Shown here one piece after another: positions 9,026-17,000 of a stretch of DNA of 64,000 bases. The notes below the pieces were generated by a model, which was not told the origin of the DNA, did not search any database, and was given only the letters and a program-made list of their open reading frames with translations. Positions within the stretch are counted from its first letter, which is position 1; every line of letters starts with the position of its first letter. The translations under genes and the position numbers were made by a program. The DNA is taken from contig NZ_JAMPKY010000003.1 of assembly GCF_039962255.1 (NCBI RefSeq), positions 248,001-312,000 of the forward strand, given 5' to 3'. The stretch comes from Leptolyngbya subtilissima AS-A7. GTDB taxonomy: Bacteria; Cyanobacteriota; Cyanobacteriia; Phormidesmidales; Phormidesmidaceae.

Positions 9026-9259
9026 TTATGCTGACGTGAAACTAATCGTGCGATCAGATACCGCCCAGGCGGCATAGTTGAGAGCCTGACGAATATCTTC
9101 TTCTTCTAATTCTGGGTATGTCTTTAGAATTTCTTGTACAGATAGTTGGCTGGCCAGCAGCTTTAAGAGAAAGCTTACCGTGATACGCATACCTCGGATG
9201 GTTGGCTGTCCAAAACATACCGCTGGATCGAGTGTAATGCGGTCAACTTCGCTAAGCAC
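9026..9259 (-). CDS. DUF433 (antitoxin-type) protein
   Basis: A 77-residue protein with the DUF433 pattern: RITLDPAVCFGQPTIRGMRITV, then VQEILKTYPELEEEDIRQALNYAA. Start is GTG with AGGAG 9 nt upstream. DUF433 proteins are small winged-helix-like factors usually paired with a DUF5615 PIN-like toxin gene directly downstream. No such gene lies downstream (8919-9025) or upstream, so this copy appears orphaned. Confidence 0.85.
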   Translation of the reverse strand: MLSEVDRITLDPAVCFGQPTIRGMRITVSFLLKLLASQLSVQEILKTYPELEEEDIRQALNYAAWAVSDRTISFTSA

Positions 9260-9359
9260 TAAGGTAGCTCCTAATAGGTGCGTGCCTTAAGTTTAATAGC
9301 ATGCCGATGGTTCAACCAGTCTTGGTTTAAGTTGCTAAACTCTGCATCAGGAGATACAA

Positions 9360-9443
9360 GACTAACGTTCCCGACCAGCGGCGGCAGATTACCTCGAACT
9401 TAAGCAGCTCTTATCCGTCCGCTGCGTTGGGGTTGTTAGGCTA
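9360..9443 (-). other. attC-like recombination site at the 3' end of the HEPN gene
   Basis: Read on the minus strand, the site starts with an R''-box match GCCTAAC two bases after the HEPN stop codon, and ends with GTTAGTC. The arms fold on each other: CTAAC pairs with GTTAG, CCC with GGG, AC with GT and AGCGG with CCGCT, with an unpaired spacer and one or two extrahelical bases. This is the layout of integron attC sites. The last box deviates from GTTRRRY at one position. No integrase gene is in the window. Confidence 0.6.
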
Positions 9444-9444
9444 A

Positions 9445-10101
9445 CTAATCTACAAGATGATTGGCAAGAAATTGATTTACATCCCTAATCATGTTAGAAA
9501 CATCTCGATCCGTAAATTCATCTGGTTTTCCATGTGCGGCACTATTGCGTATGCTTGCAACAGTTGTTATTTGCTTTTGATTAAGTTTGTTATATACGCC
9601 AGCTTTTACTAAATCTGCATTCATTTTATCTAGCTTTCCATGTGGAATCTCATTTCTATCACATAGTTCTCGCAATGCTGTCTCTAAAACAACTCCTGCA
9701 ATTACAGCGGCAGCAGTGGAATAGCCACTAGAAAAAAGCTCATTTGCCTGTTCAAGCTCAGAGTCAAAAACTTCAGCTTGCACCAATGTCTTTATTGATA
9801 GTAGATAGCCTCCCTCAAAATCCTCCTTTGCTGCAATGAATACGGCTTTCAACCTCTTTAGTACATCAAAATTTGTTGTTCCAGGGAGCCCGTAATTTTC
9901 TGCTATTTCAAATTGCTTAAAATGCTGAGATTCTTCTCCACAAACTTTCGACAATAAATTTCTTACCTTTACCTTCCAGCTCAAAAGCAATTCATCATTC
10001 ACATACTCACCGCCACCGTAATTCTGACGAAATTTAGAAGCTTCAATTTGAGATAATTGCTCCTTTAATTCTTCAAATCGTTGCTTAAATAATTTATTCA
10101 A
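9445..10101 (-). CDS. HEPN-domain protein, cassette-borne
   Basis: A 218-residue, mostly helical protein. The C-terminal ~110 residues (AAAVIAGVVLETALRELCDRN, then ASIRNSAAHG) match the HEPN/DUF4145-like fold with an R-x4-H motif (RNSAAH), the catalytic signature of many HEPN ribonucleases. The function as an RNase is inference. The gene is conspicuously AT-rich compared with its neighbours, indicating transfer. Its TAG stop abuts an attC-like hairpin and a GTTAGGC core lies 31 nt upstream of its ATG, which together give the compact layout of an integron gene cassette. No partner nucleotidyltransferase (MNT) is adjacent. Confidence 0.75.
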   Translation of the reverse strand: MNKLFKQRFEELKEQLSQIEASKFRQNYGGGEYVNDELLLSWKVKVRNLLSKVCGEESQHFKQFEIAENYGLPGTTNFDVLKRLKAVFIAAKEDFEGGYLLSIKTLVQAEVFDSELEQANELFSSGYSTAAAVIAGVVLETALRELCDRNEIPHGKLDKMNADLVKAGVYNKLNQKQITTVASIRNSAAHGKPDEFTDRDVSNMIRDVNQFLANHLVD

Positions 10102-10132
10102 TACCAGTACCTCAAAAGATTTGAATAACGTT

Positions 10133-10139
10133 GCCTAAC
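10133..10139 (-). other. attC-type core GTTAGGC at 5' edge of HEPN cassette
   Basis: On the minus strand this heptamer fits GTTRRRY exactly and lies 31 nt before the HEPN start codon, where a cassette boundary would be expected. A 7-bp match alone is weak; the support comes from the matching site at the other end of the gene. Confidence 0.45.
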
Positions 10140-10149
10140 AATTTATTAT

Positions 10150-10245
10150 GCCGACAGTTTCCGTATAAATGCCTTGTGGGGAATAGTTATACTGACGATT
10201 TCCGTATAATCCACCTGGGGAGGGTAGTTATACGGAAAGTCACTC
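10150..10245. repeat. Repeated dyads with TTTCCGTATAA arms
   Basis: Two tandem units of about 47 bp. Each begins GAC-NN-TTTCCGTATAA, has a CC...GGGG centre and ends with TTATAC; the second ends in the full inverse TTATACGGAAA. A third related word, TTTCTGTATAGC, lies near 10,279. The symmetry looks like recombinase or transposase binding sites beside the HEPN cassette. No enzyme gene is present. Confidence 0.6.
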
Positions 10246-10328
10246 AGCATATCTTTACTGCTAGCGATCATCTAAAACTTTCTGTATAGCTTTATAAAAA
10301 CTGTCAGTAGGCAGTGCATTCACTCCAC

Positions 10329-10585
10329 GGTTGACGCTGAGCGTCTGTACCATTACTCTTTTACATTAAGCCGTTTGATCAGAACGGTGGCCATGCAGAA
10401 CTCGAAAATCTTGGCGCTGCCTGAAGGTGCTGGAACACCAACAGACAGCTAACCCCGCAAATCTAGCAGGCAGATTGCGAGGCTAGGGAGATCGTACCCT
10501 AGTCACTCCAGTTTGCACTTCAACTGCGGGTGGCTAGGGTTTTCGCGTTCTGTCTTCCTCAACCACAGAAAAGGAAAACAGAACC
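10329..10585 (-). ncRNA. HEARO / IscB omega-RNA-like structured RNA, copy 1
   Basis: A ~257-nt element matched along its whole length by an inverted copy at 21,560-21,815. Read on the minus strand it begins with a hairpin (GTTCTGT...ACAGAAC enclosing TTCCT...AGGAA). The same helix in copy 2 is GTTCTGC...GCAGAAC, a compensatory C-G to T-A change. Further hairpins are CTAGGG...CCCTAG and, at the 3' end, GACGCT...AGCGTC. The 3' third contains TTCTGCATGG, GCCGGTCG-like and GAATA/GTACAGACGC words in the order I recall for the OgeuIscB omega-RNA. No IscB gene is nearby. An alternative is a leader element of the divergent gene at 10,587. Confidence 0.6.
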
Positions 10586-10586
10586 G

Positions 10587-10880
10587 ATGTTTGAATATCT
10601 CGAACCAGACGCCAACGACAATCCAGAGGCCGGTTCCCTACCGCTGCCGCCCAGTGGGGATAGCAAAGGCACCCGGCCCCTAACCCCCGAGAAAGTGCGC
10701 CACATGCTCTACGGCAGCCTTGCCGCCCTAGACCGCACCATCAAAATTCTCCACGCCCTCGGCTACGCCGACCCCAATGACTGGAGTGACCCCATCCCCG
10801 TGCCGCCCAGCACCGAAGGAGCCACCCCCACCCCCGCCCAGTGGATGGTGATCATGACCAAAACCATTCTGCTGGAGTAG
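10587..10880 (+). CDS. Small conserved-type hypothetical protein
   Basis: A 97-residue protein starting MFEYLEPDANDNPEAGS, with a Pro-rich N-terminus, one predicted helix pair (PEKVRHMLYGSLAALDRTIKILHALGY, ~36-62) and a C-terminal helix AQWMVIMTKTILLE. I do not recognise a named family. Start ATG is preceded by AAAAGGA; a longer in-frame TTG start at 10,530 would run through the structured RNA and is unlikely. A decayed copy of its first ~25 codons, with a TGA in place of codon 13, lies at 21,482-21,558 beside the second RNA copy. Confidence 0.7.
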   Translation: MFEYLEPDANDNPEAGSLPLPPSGDSKGTRPLTPEKVRHMLYGSLAALDRTIKILHALGYADPNDWSDPIPVPPSTEGATPTPAQWMVIMTKTILLE

Positions 10881-10921
10881 CCTACAGCCTCAGATCCCAG
10901 GGTTCTAGCAGAGGTACTTGC

Positions 10922-12055
10922 TTAAGGTGAAGCACTTGAGCCAGAACCCTGGGATCTATCTCGCTGAGACTTTTGCTCTAGCAACGCTTCTACCGCCGCC
11001 AAAAGCTCCGGCTGACCCCAGTTTTGGTAGAGCGAGGCGGCGATCGCACATCCCCCGGCCCCTACTCCCTCCTTCACAAACCCACGCTCGTAGGCCCGCA
11101 GCGCCTCAAACCGCGACTCTGCAAAGCTCAGCTGAGTCGCCATTAAACAGGCCCCCGTCAGCTCCGCCAGCCCCACCGTATCCCCCGTGGCGTCCTCCGC
11201 CACCCAGCGCGTGGTGCCCACCACCACGTTTTCAGGGTTCCAGTCGCAGCCTTCCGCCGCTGCGATCGCCACAATCAGCGCATAGACCGCCAGCATTTGC
11301 GTGCCCCCCGCCAGCAGCACAGGCCGAGTGCGACTAGCCGCGATCGCTATCCCCGCCACCACAGGCTGCATCGGATCGCCCACCGCCGCTATCACCTCCA
11401 GGGGATGCGGTCGCTCGGGCAAGCCTGCTAGCGACAATCCCCTAGCAACCAGAGCTTGCTTCTGATCGTGGTTACAGGTCGGGTGGCTGCTGTTAACTCG
11501 CGCCGTCGCATCCAGCCCCAGCCCGGTGAGAAGACCCAATGCCGTAGTCGTTCCCCCCACCACACACTCCGCCAGCAGCAGATAATCGCTCTCGCCCCCC
11601 AGCAAGTCCCCTTGCTCTAACCCCTGCCGCCACAGGTGACGCACCACATCCAACGGCAAAGCTGCCCCCGTGCTCAGACACTGCGCTGGCTTCCCTCCCA
11701 GATTCAAATGAGGGACGGTCGGTGGCTGGGGCAACCCAGCGTTCAGAACGACCAGGGGAATTCCCTGCTCTGCAATAACAGCCCTAGAGATCAGCGCCGG
11801 AGAAGCCCCAGCCTGAAGCGGCGGCAGCGGAAATTTCGGGGCCGTCGTCAAGCCGTTGACCATAAATTCAGCATCGGCTAGGGCCGTGTAGCGACGATCG
11901 CTCGGAGTTGCCCCCGCCGCCGAAATTCCCTCCACCAGTCCCGTCTCCGTAAACCCCAACGTCAGCACTAGCCCCGGCCGCAACCCCCGCACCCGCCCCA
12001 GCCAATCCTCCCCCCGCCGACCCTGCGTATAAACCTTAATCAACGGCTCATCCAC
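10922..12055 (-). CDS. CobT-like phosphoribosyltransferase family protein (UPF0284)
   Basis: About 377 residues, related to nicotinate-nucleotide dimethylbenzimidazole phosphoribosyltransferase CobT; cyanobacterial and archaeal members form the separate UPF0284/TIGR00303 group. Visible hallmarks are DYLLLAECVVGGTTTALGLLTG-type Gly/Thr motifs, AVGDPMQPVVAGIA, PVLLAGGTQMLAV and the C-terminal GVGAGGCAIAA. A role in assembling the lower ligand of (pseudo)cobalamin is inferred. The start I prefer is GTG 12,055 with GGAG 11 nt upstream. The frame stays open to 12,160, but those extra codons are translated from a dispersed repeat. It follows the DUF2232 gene on the same strand. Confidence 0.8.
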   Translation of the reverse strand: MDEPLIKVYTQGRRGEDWLGRVRGLRPGLVLTLGFTETGLVEGISAAGATPSDRRYTALADAEFMVNGLTTAPKFPLPPLQAGASPALISRAVIAEQGIPLVVLNAGLPQPPTVPHLNLGGKPAQCLSTGAALPLDVVRHLWRQGLEQGDLLGGESDYLLLAECVVGGTTTALGLLTGLGLDATARVNSSHPTCNHDQKQALVARGLSLAGLPERPHPLEVIAAVGDPMQPVVAGIAIAASRTRPVLLAGGTQMLAVYALIVAIAAAEGCDWNPENVVVGTTRWVAEDATGDTVGLAELTGACLMATQLSFAESRFEALRAYERGFVKEGVGAGGCAIAASLYQNWGQPELLAAVEALLEQKSQRDRSQGSGSSASP

Positions 12056-12088
12056 AGAACTTACGACTCCACAAACAGCGATTTTGGA

Positions 12089-12178
12089 AAAGGGTTTAAG
12101 GTGCAGGGTATAGGGTTTAGGGCTGATTCCGCCTTGAACCCTATACCGTTTACCTTGCACCCTCTGACCTTGTTCCCT
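12089..12178. repeat. Dispersed GGGTATAGGGTTTAAGG repeat, copy 2
   Basis: It contains AAGGTGCAGGGTATAGGG followed by CCCTATACCGTTTACC and TTGCACC, so it folds as a long imperfect hairpin. It fills the space between the DUF2232 stop and the UPF0284 start on the minus strand. Confidence 0.75.
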
Positions 12179-12179
12179 G

Positions 12180-12965
12180 TTATTCCTTCAACAAATCCTG
12201 CACCCACCCCGGCGGCTCCGGAATCTTCGCTCCCAGCCGCCCCAGCAGTAGCCAGGCCGCCAGATGCACCGTAAACAGATACACCACATTGCTCGCCAGC
12301 ACCGACACCAGAGCTAAAATCTGCACCGCTTCCACATTGGCCTGGCCCAGCACGCCCACATCCAGCACGCCTAAGCCCACTAGGCGCTCTAGACCCCAGT
12401 TCAGCATTTGAGTGACCTGGGTGGTCAAATACACCCACAGGTCTTCGCCCACCAGCACCGACGACAGCCACAGCCGAAAGAAAAACCCAATGGTGCCCAG
12501 CAGCGACCCCATTGCGATGGACACATACCAGTTGGTTCGCCGCACCCAAAAAAAGCCCAGCTGCACCCCCAACAGCGCATAGGGAATCAGAAACAGCAGA
12601 CTGCGGGGTGGCCCCATCAGCACCGACAGCAGCAGCCCCGACACGAGAGCCGACATCCATGCGGCCCGCGGTCCCCAGCGCAGGTAGACCAGAGCCATCG
12701 GCAGAGGAAACAAAATTCGGAGAATCGGCCCCGGCGGAAAGTAAGTATTCACCAGCCAGATCAGCGCGGCGGTGCTGGCCAAAAAGGCCGTTTCGACCAT
12801 GGCTAAGGGGCCAGATTTGAGGCGGTGCGACAGGTCAGGCCCATCGGCCTCGTCCTCTGAGGTGCGGTACTCCAGGTAGGTGTCTAGCCCATCGAAATCG
12901 CTCGCAGCGTCGTCAACCGGGGGCACAAACTTAGCCCCAGGGGCGGGGTCAGGGGGGTGACTCAT
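12180..12965 (-). CDS. DUF2232 integral membrane protein
   Basis: A 261-residue protein with an acidic cytoplasmic N-terminus (~1-52) and 6-7 hydrophobic segments, including AFLASTAALIWLVN, LFPLPMALVYLRWG and LLFLIPYALLGVQLGFFW. The pattern RILFPLPMALVYLRWGPRAAW fits DUF2232 (YybS-like), thought to resemble the substrate-binding membrane subunits of ECF-type transporters. It is 6 nt downstream of the Crp-family gene and directly upstream of the UPF0284 gene. The trio may be co-transcribed, and a link to cobalamin or cobalt handling is plausible but unproven. Confidence 0.8.
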   Translation of the reverse strand: MSHPPDPAPGAKFVPPVDDAASDFDGLDTYLEYRTSEDEADGPDLSHRLKSGPLAMVETAFLASTAALIWLVNTYFPPGPILRILFPLPMALVYLRWGPRAAWMSALVSGLLLSVLMGPPRSLLFLIPYALLGVQLGFFWVRRTNWYVSIAMGSLLGTIGFFFRLWLSSVLVGEDLWVYLTTQVTQMLNWGLERLVGLGVLDVGVLGQANVEAVQILALVSVLASNVVYLFTVHLAAWLLLGRLGAKIPEPPGWVQDLLKE

Positions 12966-12971
12966 GAATGG

Positions 12972-13676
12972 CTAAACCAGCAGACGTTCTAGGGCGTTGA
13001 TGTCGGGAATGCTCATGAGGTCTTTGTCCCGCACAATTAGCCCTTTCTTTTCTAGCTTACTCAGTACGCGAGTCACCGTCTCCCGAGCCAGGCCGCTGAG
13101 GCTGCTCAACTCCCGATGGGGCAGGTTGGGAATTTCGATGCCGCTGGTGCTGCGATGCCCCTGCCCGTCAGCCAAAAAGAGAATGATGTCGGCTACCCGC
13201 GAGGTGCTGTCAGACTCGCGCAGCCGCAGGCGACGGTTGACCTGTCTGAGCCGCCGCGCCATCAGCTGCGACAGGCGAATGCCGGCCAAAGGCTGGGTAT
13301 TGAGCAGCTTGACAAAGTCGCTGGCGGGCATGCTGCCAATGACTGTGGGCACCAGGGTAATCACGTCAGTGGAGCGGGGCACCTCTTCGAGGGGGGCCAT
13401 TTCGCCAAACAGCTCGCCCTTGCCCAAAATGTTGAGGGTGACTTCCTTGCCGTCGAGGTTGTAGGTGCGGATTTTGACCCAGCCTTCCAGAATGAAGTAG
13501 ACCGAGCTGCCCCAGTCGTTTTCAAGCAAAATCACCTGGTTGGCCGGGTGGCGACGAGAGACCACGTGGCTGGTGGCTTCGGCTACAGCCTCCTCCGGCA
13601 GGTCCTGAAATAGCAGCGCCGAACGAATTAATTTGAGATCGGCGTCCGTATCTCGAGGATTGTAGCGGGCATCCAT
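12972..13676 (-). CDS. Crp/Fnr-family transcription regulator
   Basis: A 234-residue regulator. Residues ~20-145 form the cNMP-binding beta-roll (ILLENDWGSSVYFILEGWVKI, GELFGEMAPLEE), followed by the dimerisation helix and a winged HTH with recognition helix in LSSLSGLARETVTRVLSKLEKKGLI (~185-212). The phosphate-binding cassette is EMAPLEEVPRST, where the Crp Arg/Ser positions are partly kept (RS), so effector binding is possible. No Fe-S cysteines are present, which excludes an Fnr-type sensor. It is not NtcA by sequence. Its target may include the downstream DUF2232 gene or the divergent giant gene. Confidence 0.88.
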   Translation of the reverse strand: MDARYNPRDTDADLKLIRSALLFQDLPEEAVAEATSHVVSRRHPANQVILLENDWGSSVYFILEGWVKIRTYNLDGKEVTLNILGKGELFGEMAPLEEVPRSTDVITLVPTVIGSMPASDFVKLLNTQPLAGIRLSQLMARRLRQVNRRLRLRESDSTSRVADIILFLADGQGHRSTSGIEIPNLPHRELSSLSGLARETVTRVLSKLEKKGLIVRDKDLMSIPDINALERLLV

Positions 13677-14011
13677 TTATTACCCCAACATTAATTTTTT
13701 TGTTTAAGTTAGTGATATTAAATCGCTTCAACCCATCCTATCCCAGGCTAGGGGTAGAATTTCTCCCTGGTAGCCTAGCGGCGGAATCCAAAGTCTTAGC
13801 ACTATATCATTCCTCCACTACTCGACCGGGGCGATCACCCATAGGGCTGGCTCCATCAGAGGTATCTCTAACGGCCCTTCTAGTGACTTCGCAGGGTAGA
13901 GGCGCATCCATTGAAATCAGCGGCGCTAAGGTATGGTTTCGTGTGATTTTTACAGTCGCCTGACATACACTTTGGCAATCGCTGGGGTAAAGGTAAACAC
14001 AAGGGGTAGCC
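13677..14011. promoter_or_regulatory. Divergent intergenic region between crp-like gene and giant gene
   Basis: 335 nt without a convincing gene. A TGTGAT half-site lies near 13,940, but no complete TGTGA-N6-TCACA palindrome is visible. AAGGGG precedes the GTG start of the giant gene by 7 nt. Confidence 0.4.
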
Positions 14012-17000
14012 GTGCAGCAGGACGAACTGGAAGCTCTGGTAGCCGAAATTGACTCAATCTTGGGGGAAGCCGCGCCACGGCTGCCCTGGGTGATGTCGAA
14101 TGATGCCAATCAGCGCCAGCTGCTGGCCCGAGCGCGGGCCTACCTGGCCGAGGTGAAAGCTGCCCCCGAGGCCCAAGCTGCGCCCACCAGCGGCTTGCCC
14201 AATGACCCGACTACCGCTGCCGCCAGCCAGGTGCTCAAGGCGCTGCTGCAGGAAATGCAGTACCTGCGCGGGCAGACCATGCAGATTCTAGACCCCCTGC
14301 GCAATGAGGTGGCGACCCTCAGGCAGCAGCGGGAGCTGTTGCTGCAAGAGGTGCAGCAGCTTCAGCAGCAGCGCGTGCAGATCGACCAGGGAGCCAATCT
14401 TCACCAGCTGCCCCCCAGCTGGGAGGCGGCTCTACAGCAGATGACCCAGCAGCTTGAGGCCCGCCTTAGTGCCCAGGTGAACCAGTCGGTGCAGCGGCTG
14501 GAGTCGGCCACGGCCAACGCTTATGGGCTAATGCAGTCTCCCCAAGGGTTTGCCGATGGCGACGCCCCTGGCCTCACTCCAATGCAGCGGCTTGAGTTTC
14601 TCAAGCAGCTACAGGCCCAGTCTGATCAGCTCATGCTGGGGCTCGATCAATCGCTGCGATCGGTGTTTGACACGCTACAACAGAGCATTTATAGCTACCA
14701 AGATTCGCTCAACCAGGGGCTTAACCAGATGCACACCCTGGGTCAGCAGGGCGAGCTGATGTTTAGTGCTCTGGTGACCCATCTGGGTCAGCAAATCAAC
14801 GCCGAGACCCTAACGTATTTAGAGTCGGGTCAGCGCCGCGAACTGCCCCAGCCTCGGCCTGAGACCTCCACCCCCGAAACCTTGGGTGGGGATGCCTTTG
14901 CCGAGAGGGGCGACCAGTCGGCTGAGTTGGAGCTAGAGGCTTTAGACCTTGGCTTTGACGATTTAGATGATTTAGGTAATGACGAGTTCACTCTGCTGCA
15001 AATTGAAGATGAAATTAGCGAACTCCAGCTCGATGACAACCTAGAGGCCGATCTAGACTCCGCCGAGGCCAGCGAATCTTCGCCCCTTGATTTGCAGTTG
15101 CTCAACAGCCTCGATGCCGCTGCTCCCGATCCATCGTCGGCGGTGTTGCTGCCTGACGGTGCTGACCCTGCTACTGAGGTGGCGGCGGCTGGGGTCGAGG
15201 CTGAATCGGCTTTAGATGATCTCTACCAGAGCTTGTTTGGCGGCGGATTTTCTGCTGAACCTGCTGGGGCCTCGCCTGCCGCTGACTCAGGGGATGCTGT
15301 AGATGATTTTTTGGCGATCGACCGTTTGAGCGAGGCAGTGACCCCCGTAGATGAGCCCTATGCGATCGCCTCACCAGAGCCAGCTGATGATCTGCCCCGT
15401 CCTGACGACCTAACCCTGCTCACCCAGGCAGCCGAGATGGCCGAGGCCGATGCGGCTACTGACCTCACTAGCGTTGACCTGAGCAGCCTACTGGGGGAGA
15501 ACTCGGGCGATCGCCTAGATCTCAGCCTTGGCTCCATAGCACCCGCCGATGCTGGGTTCGACCTTCCTGACACTATTAAATCCTTCGACGATTTACTGCC
15601 CGCCAGCCCCGGAGAGGTGGGGAATTCAGAGACCGCCACTAGCGATGGCGAAGACCTGCTGGGTGGGTTCATGGCTGCTTCCCCCGAAGAAGACCTGCTG
15701 GCCCAAGACGCCCTGCCCACCACTGGCGCCTACGACCTGGCAATGGATGACACCATGGTTGACCAGCTCCAGGAAGACCTGGAGAATCTAGAAACCGAGG
15801 TGGCCTCTGAGAGCCTGTCGCCAGTTAACTTAGAGCTTGACCTGACCGATTCTCCAGAGCTATTCAACCCGCCTGCCGAGGTGCCCCCTTCCTCCATTGC
15901 TAGCGTTGATCTTTTCGCCGATCAAGAGCCTGCCCCTGACAATGCCTCGCCCCCTGCCTTCGATCGCCTCACCGAAGCAGCCATGCCAGGGGAACCCGGC
16001 TTCGATTTGTTGGGCGATGAGCCCATCGCTGCAGAGCCAGCCCAAGACCTCGACCTATTCGGCACAGAGACCTCCGCCCCTTCTAACGCCGCCTTAGATC
16101 AGGTGACGTTGAGCGATCTAGAGATTGACTCCCTAGAACAACCTCCGGCGGCAGAGCCGCCCGCAGCGGAGCCCACCTCAGATTGGTCTAGCCTCGATCG
16201 CTTAGAACTTGAGACGCTAGAACCAGAGCCAACCTTCTCTGAGGAGGTGCCCAGCATCGATCTGTTCAGCGACGCAGCGTTGGCAGACCTCAGCCTAGCC
16301 CAGTCTGAGACAGTTGATCAGCAGTCGCCCATCTTCGAGCCCGCCTTTGAGAACGTCAGCCTTGACTCTGATCCGTCGCCCTCCAGTGCTGATGAATCCG
16401 TGAGTGACCCAGGCACAAATGACTTGAGCATTGATCTATTCGCGTCGCCGGCCTCGGATGACGCGGCTGGGGAGAATGCAGTTGATCTGTTTGGTCAGCG
16501 TGATCAGCCGTTGCCTGGTTTGGATGAACCTGCTGTGGAGGCCACTGGCATTGATCTGTTTGACAGCCCCGTAGCCGATGCCAGGGATGAGCCCCTCGAT
16601 GCGCCCGCCCCTATGGCAGAGTCCTCAGGCCTTGATCTATTTGGCGAGCCAGAGCCGGAGACGGCTGCCCCTAGGGATGGCGGCTTGAATCTGTTTGATA
16701 TCTCAGCGCTTACCCTAGATGACCCTGAGCTAGGCGAAGCTGGTCTTGACTTGTTTGGGGATACGGCTGGGCCAGGGGCACCCGCGCCAGAATCACCTGC
16801 GCCAGAAGCACCCGCAGAACCTGCGATCGACCTTTTTGGCGAAGCAACCCCGACTCAGCCACCTGAGTCCAGCGCCAGCGATCTGTTTGGTGCCCTAGAC
16901 CAGGCTCCTACGGCTGCGGCAGCTAACGATTCTCTGGCCTCTATCCTGGCGGAACTCAATTTAAGTCTAGAACCCGAGCAACCTGCTCTAGGCGAATCGG

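Noticed and set aside
10918..11337. Pro/Ser-rich 139-codon plus-strand frame
   Set aside because: Antisense shadow of the UPF0284 gene with low-complexity composition.
12056..12160. N-terminal extension of the UPF0284 protein
   Set aside because: The extra codons come from a dispersed intergenic repeat; GTG 12,055 with GGAG is better.
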